11,786 nt of DNA. Origin: Chthoniobacterales bacterium. Its GTDB lineage: Bacteria > Verrucomicrobiota > Verrucomicrobiia > Chthoniobacterales > UBA10450. Position numbers and translations under genes: made by a program. The notes below the pieces were generated by a model, which saw nothing but the letters and a program-made list of their open reading frames with translations, made no database searches and was not told the DNA's origin. Below, piece by piece: positions 8,217 through 11,786 of this stretch (positions are counted from its first letter, which is position 1; each line of letters starts with the position of its first letter). The DNA lies in the NCBI GenBank assembly GCA_013695905.1, contig JACCZQ010000253.1, positions 1 through 11,786 of the forward strand. Direction: 5' to 3'.

Positions 8217-9176
8217 CTATGTTCTGGCGCAGTAGGTGGCGTGCATCGCGTTATTAATCTCGACCAGCCGGCGCTGAATTGTCTCGAGGTATTGGTGCAG
8301 CCCGAATTTGAAGATGTCGCCGATCGTGATGTAAACGACATCCGACCGCAGCCGCCCGGAGAGCCGCTCCGCCTCGTTCGAGTAATCTGTTTCGCCCGTG
8401 CCGGAGATCCGATGGAGCGCTCCGTCCAGTGACTCGACGCAAAAGCGAATCGACCGCGGAAATTCGCTGTCGATGATCAGGAACTCGGCGACTTTCCACG
8501 GCGCCACCTGATCCACATACACCTTCCGGTAAGCTTCGAGCGCGCTGCATGATTTCAGCACCGCCATCCACTGGATGATATCGACGTTGCCCCCCACGCT
8601 TTCGCCGGAGGGGAGCAGGATGTGATATTTGACGTCGAGGATGCGCGACGTGGAGTCGGCGCGCTCGATGAATTTCCCGATCCGGATGAAATCCCAGCCC
8701 TCGCCCTGGTTCATGGTGGCATCGGTGATCCCCTGGAAAAGGTGCGAACCTGCGATGATGCGCCGGAAGAACTCGTAGGCGCTGTCCCGCAGCAGGTCCG
8801 CCGCGGCGTCGCTGGTGACGAAGAGATAGAGCCGATTGATCTGCTCCCACATCTCGCTCGAAATTTGTTCGCGCGTGGTGCGGGCGTTTTCGCGCGCGAG
8901 GGAGATGCAGGAGCAGATGGAGTTTGGGTTCTCCTTCTGCAGGGTGATGAAATCGATCGCGGCGCGACCGTCCGGCCGGTCGTAGAGCGAGGCGAAGAAT
9001 TCATTCTCCTCGAGGGAGCTGATGATCGGGTCCCATTGCTGTTGCGGGTCGCCCTCCTGTTGGTTGGCGAAATCGAGCAGCAACTGCAGGTTCACCTCCG
9101 CGATGCGGGCGTTATTTTCCGCCCGCTCGATGTAGCGGCTCATCCAGTAAAGCGAATCGGCCACACGGCTGAGCAT
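8217..9176 (-). CDS. Alpha-E domain protein (DUF403)
   Basis: This 319-residue, largely helical protein belongs to the alpha-E family. The N-terminal signature SLYWMSRYIERAENNAR (8-24) is present, and a second copy of the idea occurs as IGKFIERADSTSR (166-178), the repeated ER-A-E/D motif that gives the family its name. The family is found almost always beside circularly permuted ATP-grasp proteins and often transglutaminase-like proteases, and has been predicted to take part in making or modifying peptides; no biochemical role is visible here. Its ATG (9176-9174) shares one base with the stop of the ATP-grasp gene (TGATG), so the two are coupled and the proteins probably act together. Its stop faces the prepilin peptidase stop across 5 bases, leaving no room for a dedicated intergenic terminator. 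Confidence 0.93.
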   Translation of the reverse strand: MLSRVADSLYWMSRYIERAENNARIAEVNLQLLLDFANQQEGDPQQQWDPIISSLEENEFFASLYDRPDGRAAIDFITLQKENPNSICSCISLARENARTTREQISSEMWEQINRLYLFVTSDAAADLLRDSAYEFFRRIIAGSHLFQGITDATMNQGEGWDFIRIGKFIERADSTSRILDVKYHILLPSGESVGGNVDIIQWMAVLKSCSALEAYRKVYVDQVAPWKVAEFLIIDSEFPRSIRFCVESLDGALHRISGTGETDYSNEAERLSGRLRSDVVYITIGDIFKFGLHQYLETIQRRLVEINNAMHATYCART

Positions 9177-10648
9177 CAGGTCGTGGTGCCGTTGGCCGGC
9201 GGTTCGTCTTGATCAAGAATCCACGTGTCTTTGCTGCCGCCGCCCTGCGAGGAGTTCACCACCAGCGAGCCGCGGCGGAGCGCCACCCGCGTGAGGCCGC
9301 CGGGGACGATTGTCACCTTCTCGCCGTAAAGAATGTAAGGCCGCAGATCGACGTGCCGGCCTTCCATGGCGGTGTCGTCGCAGAACGATGGCGCACGCGA
9401 GAGAGGCACCACCGGCTGCGCAACGTAATCGCGCGGATTGGCGCGCACTCTTTCGCGAAACTCGTCGCACTCCGCCCTGGTCGACTGCGGGCCGATCAAC
9501 ATCCCGTAGCCGCCGCTCTCATTCGCCGCCTTCACCACCAGCTCCTCGATGTGCTCGAGAATGTAGGCGAAGTCGCTTTTCTCCGAGGCGAGATACGTCG
9601 GCACGTTCGGGAGGATCGGATCTTCGCCGAGGTAATAGCGGATCATCTTCGGCACGAAATGGTAAACCACTTTATCGTCTGCGATCCCGGTGCCGATCGC
9701 GTTCGCGAGGCTGACGTTGCCTTCGCGATACGCCTTGACGAGCCCCGGCACACCGAGGCCGGAGTCTTTCCGGAACACTTGCGGATCGAGGTAATCGTCG
9801 TTGATCCGGCGGTAGATCACATCCACCGCCTTCTCCCCTTTCGTCGTGCGCATGAAGACACAGCCATCCCGCGCGACGAGATCCCGCCCCTCGACAATCT
9901 CGATTCCCATCGAGCGGGCGAGAAACGAATGCTCGAAGTAGGCGGAATTATAAACGCCCGGGGTGAGCAGCACCACGGTGGGGTCGGGTTTGCCTTCCGG
10001 CGCGACATAGCGCAGCACGTTCAGGAGTTCCTGGCTGTAATCTTCCACCGGCCGCACGCGATGTTGCGCCAGGAGCGTCGGGAAGACGCGCTTCATCGCC
10101 TGCCGATTTTCCAGCACGTAGGAAACGCCGGACGGGCAGCGGGCGTTATCCTCCAGCACGAGGTAATTGCCATCGCCGTCGCGAATCAGATCCGTCCCGC
10201 AGATGTGGATGTAAATGTTGCGCGGCACATCGAAGTGCATGAACTCGGGGCGAAAATGCACTGCTTCCCAGATGATGTTCTTCGGGATGACGCCGTCGCG
10301 CAGGATGCTTTGCGAGTGGTAGATGTCGTGCAGAAACAGATTCAGCGCGGTGATCCGCTGCACGAGACCGCGCTCCACGGTCTCCCATTCCTGCGCCGGG
10401 ATGATCCGCGGGATGAGATCGAACGGAAAGATGCGCTCGGTGCCCTGGTCGTCGTTATAAACCGTGAAGGTGATCCCCTGCGTCAGGAAGGTGGAGGCGG
10501 CGAGGGAACGCTTCCGGTCAAACTCCTCGCGCTCCATCTGCTTGAAACGCTCCAGCAATTTGCTGTAGTGAGGCCGCACCACGCCGGGCGCCGCGAACAT
10601 TTCATCGTAAAAGCCGCCGACTTCATAATCACGAAAGAAGTCCGGCAT
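9176..10648 (-). CDS. Circularly permuted ATP-grasp protein (CP_ATPgrasp, COG2308-type)
   Basis: This 490-residue protein of the circularly permuted ATP-grasp family is predicted to join a carboxylate to an amine using ATP. Typical blocks are [18 protein letters not shown] (105-122), [20 protein letters not shown] (163-182), [13 protein letters not shown] (277-289), [11 protein letters not shown] (316-326), [13 protein letters not shown] (371-383) and [20 protein letters not shown] (436-455), followed by [17 protein letters not shown] 10648 is chosen because family similarity starts with its [16 protein letters not shown] stretch; the frame is open further upstream but that part looks random and overlaps the divergent methyltransferase gene. 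There is no Shine-Dalgarno motif. The neighbouring alpha-E gene overlaps its stop by one base. The substrates of this family are not established to my knowledge, and the usual transglutaminase partner is not in the window. Confidence 0.94.
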   Translation of the reverse strand: MPDFFRDYEVGGFYDEMFAAPGVVRPHYSKLLERFKQMEREEFDRKRSLAASTFLTQGITFTVYNDDQGTERIFPFDLIPRIIPAQEWETVERGLVQRITALNLFLHDIYHSQSILRDGVIPKNIIWEAVHFRPEFMHFDVPRNIYIHICGTDLIRDGDGNYLVLEDNARCPSGVSYVLENRQAMKRVFPTLLAQHRVRPVEDYSQELLNVLRYVAPEGKPDPTVVLLTPGVYNSAYFEHSFLARSMGIEIVEGRDLVARDGCVFMRTTKGEKAVDVIYRRINDDYLDPQVFRKDSGLGVPGLVKAYREGNVSLANAIGTGIADDKVVYHFVPKMIRYYLGEDPILPNVPTYLASEKSDFAYILEHIEELVVKAANESGGYGMLIGPQSTRAECDEFRERVRANPRDYVAQPVVPLSRAPSFCDDTAMEGRHVDLRPYILYGEKVTIVPGGLTRVALRRGSLVVNSSQGGGSKDTWILDQDEPPANGTTT

Positions 10649-10682
10649 CGGAGCAGTCTGGCAGTGCAAAATAGCGGCGCAA

Positions 10683-11381
10683 ATGGAAAACCGGGGAGCA
10701 ACGGAAGCGACGCATGAGATAGCGTGTGCACGGGTCGCGGCGCGGTTTCGGCCGCGGCCGTTGCGCATGTATGTGGCGAGCAAGCTGCGGTCGGACCCGG
10801 TGTTTCGCACCGCCTTCGATCTGCTGCGCGAAACGGCGGAGCCGCTCCTGGATATTGGATGCGGGGTGGGGCTGCTGCCGTTTTACCTGCGGGAGCGCGG
10901 GTTCGTGCCGCCGATCACCGGCTTCGATTTGGATGCGCGCAAAGTCGCCACCGCGACAAAAGTCGCGGCGCAGCATGACCGCGGCCTCACCTTCTCGGTC
11001 CGCGACCTCGCCGAAAGCCAGCTGCAGTTCCGCGGCAGCATCGCGATGCTCGACGTGCTGCATTATCTCACCGTCCCACGGCAGGCGACGCTGCTGCAGG
11101 AACTCGCTGCGTCAATCGCGCCGGGCGGAATGCTCCTGCTGCGCGATTCGCCGCGGGAGCAGTCGCTGCGGTATTGGTCCACCTATGCCGGAGAGATTTT
11201 CGCGCAGGCGGTCTCATGGAACCTCGGGCTGCCGCTGAACTTTCCGGAGCGGGAGGCGATCACCGCCGTGTTTTCGCCTCACGAGTTCACGCACGAGGAG
11301 ATCCCCACCTGGGGTGGCACGCCGTTTAATAACCGGCTCTTTGTTTTTCGCCGGCGCGCGGCAGGGGCAGACGCGAATTGA
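10683..11381 (+). CDS. Class I SAM-dependent methyltransferase
   Basis: This is a Rossmann-fold methyltransferase of up to 232 residues. Motif [17 protein letters not shown] (about 54-69), binds S-adenosylmethionine; the acidic end of strand 2 follows in [11 protein letters not shown] (78-88). Motif IV is in [11 protein letters not shown] (118-128), and the post-motif strand is in [10 protein letters not shown] (146-155). The acceptor cannot be told. The segment [21 protein letters not shown] ahead of motif I resembles the lead-in of similar enzymes, which favours a start at ATG 10683 over ATG 10767. With 10683, only 34 bases separate it from the divergent ATP-grasp start, so promoters must overlap coding sequence or the true start lies downstream. 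No ribosome binding site helps to decide. The protein may act in lipid or small-molecule modification, but that is a guess. Confidence 0.82.
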   Translation: MENRGATEATHEIACARVAARFRPRPLRMYVASKLRSDPVFRTAFDLLRETAEPLLDIGCGVGLLPFYLRERGFVPPITGFDLDARKVATATKVAAQHDRGLTFSVRDLAESQLQFRGSIAMLDVLHYLTVPRQATLLQELAASIAPGGMLLLRDSPREQSLRYWSTYAGEIFAQAVSWNLGLPLNFPEREAITAVFSPHEFTHEEIPTWGGTPFNNRLFVFRRRAAGADAN

Positions 11382-11408
11382 CGCCCTATTTTTGTGCGTC
11401 CTTATGTG
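11378..11408 (+). promoter_or_regulatory. Candidate sigma-70 promoter for the antitoxin gene
   Basis: TTGACG at 11378-11383 is close to a -35 consensus and overlaps the methyltransferase stop codon. TTATGT at 11402-11407 or TATGTG at 11403-11408 could serve as -10, but the spacer is 18-19 bases and the hexamer is imperfect. If used, transcription would begin at about 11414-11416, close to GTG 11413. Confidence 0.28.
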
Positions 11409-11676
11409 CGTCGTGAAGACGGTAACGATCAGAGAGGCTCAACACAACCTCGCGGGAATTCTCCACGAAGTGAAAGCGGGAGAGGTGATTGAGATCCTGC
11501 GCCGCAAAACTCCTGTGGCGCGCATCGTTCCGATTACCGATTCGCCGCCCCCCGATCAGCCTGTCAGCTGGGATGATCACGACACACAAATGGTTTCTGT
11601 GTGGGGCGGCGTTTCCATCGAGGGAGTGGAGGAAACGCTCCATGATCTCCGTGGGGACGTTGCCAGGGTTCCGTAA
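11404..11676 (+). CDS. Type II antitoxin of the Phd/YefM family, no toxin visible
   Basis: This protein of about 90 residues opens with the Phd/YefM DNA-binding fold: KTVTIREAQHNLAGILHEVK, AGEVIEILRRKTPVARIVPI. Such antitoxins bind their own operator and neutralise a toxin, usually a PIN-domain RNase encoded immediately downstream, through a variable C-terminal tail. Here the tail (about residues 47-90) includes SWDDHDTQMVSVWGG. ATG 11404 is the first plausible start; GTG 11413 gives a more typical N-terminus. No toxin start lies close behind the stop. The 110 bases to the window edge contain one short open frame from ATG 11694 that does not resemble a toxin and overlaps a palindromic repeat. 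It may be an orphan antitoxin or part of a decayed pair. Confidence 0.78.
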   Translation: MCVVKTVTIREAQHNLAGILHEVKAGEVIEILRRKTPVARIVPITDSPPPDQPVSWDDHDTQMVSVWGGVSIEGVEETLHDLRGDVARVP

Positions 11677-11730
11677 CAGACAGATCCTCCCACGGATGCT
11701 GCGACGTGCGCGCGGAGCCGAATTCTGGGG

Positions 11731-11786
11731 AGCGCACGCTTGCAGCGTGCTGGCGACTCCGAAAGCTTTCGCGAGTCGCGAACTTT
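11731..11786. repeat. Pair of palindromes, probable dispersed intergenic repeat cut by the window edge
   Basis: Two inverted repeats lie three bases or fewer apart. The first is GCACGC (11734-11739) and GCGTGC (11745-11750) around TTGCA. The second is a 13-base-pair stem, GCGACTCCGAAAG (11753-11765) with CTTTCG (11766-11771) and GAGTCGC (11773-11779), broken only by one unpaired C at 11772. The arrangement resembles REP-type elements found between genes. No second copy occurs in the window, so repetitiveness is an inference. A transcription terminator is the alternative, but no clear T-run follows within the window beyond the final ACTTT. Confidence 0.5.

Noticed and set aside
8209..8219. A bidirectional terminator between the convergent prepilin peptidase and alpha-E genes
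   Set aside because: Only five bases separate the stop codons, and I see no hairpin with a T-run there.
9209..10717. A 502-codon plus-strand open frame antisense to the ATP-grasp gene
   Set aside because: It is His/Arg/Ala-rich with no recognisable motif, while the minus strand encodes a well-conserved protein.
11315..11330. A TGGCAC sequence resembling the -24 part of a sigma-54 promoter
   Set aside because: The spacing and the -12 part do not fit: TTTAA is found where TTGC is needed. It lies inside the methyltransferase coding sequence.
11694..11786. Open frame from ATG 11694 to the edge as a possible toxin gene
   Set aside because: It is translated through the palindromic repeat, carries no toxin motif, has no ribosome binding site and is not coupled to the antitoxin stop.

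Overview
The window is a GC-rich, densely packed stretch of bacterial chromosome. It probably comes from a Verrucomicrobiota-type bacterium. That is an inference from the mix of families, the long-insert prepilin peptidase, the scarcity of Shine-Dalgarno motifs and the palindromic repeat at the right edge; no marker gene here proves it. I recognise thirteen intact or edge-cut protein genes and one gene broken by a frameshift. I see no rRNA, tRNA, CRISPR array or insertion sequence.

Left part (1-3474): the C-terminal two thirds of a sigma-54 activator (AAA+ plus Fis-type HTH) is followed by two overlapping minus-strand genes for small secreted, coiled-coil-like proteins that look like tandem paralogues. 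Divergent from these is rpoN (sigma-54), followed by a DciA/DUF721 helicase-loader-like gene. An activator and its sigma factor therefore sit within 1 kb of each other, with the two small secreted proteins between them.

Middle gap (3475-4062): about 590 bases without an intact gene. On the minus strand it holds a roughly 130-codon reading frame that becomes continuous if one base is added in a run of five G. Next to it is an AT-rich patch unlike its surroundings.

Plus-strand cluster (4063-8211): folB (dihydroneopterin aldolase), a Nudix ADP-ribose-pyrophosphatase-like hydrolase, tatC, rodA and a prepilin peptidase with a long cytoplasmic insert. Spacing is tight at nudix-tatC and rodA-peptidase, so these probably share transcripts. 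The membrane proteins serve export of folded proteins, cell elongation and type IV pilus/type II secretion maturation.

Right part: the convergent minus-strand pair 8217-10648 encodes an alpha-E protein and a circularly permuted ATP-grasp protein, overlapping by one base as TGATG. This is a predicted but largely uncharacterised peptide-ligase module, here without a visible transglutaminase partner. A class I methyltransferase gene diverges from it, followed by a Phd/YefM-type antitoxin with no recognisable toxin and then a pair of palindromes at the window edge.

Most starts lack a purine-rich ribosome binding site, and several are preceded by pyrimidine-rich tracts. Start choices therefore rest mainly on where family similarity begins.
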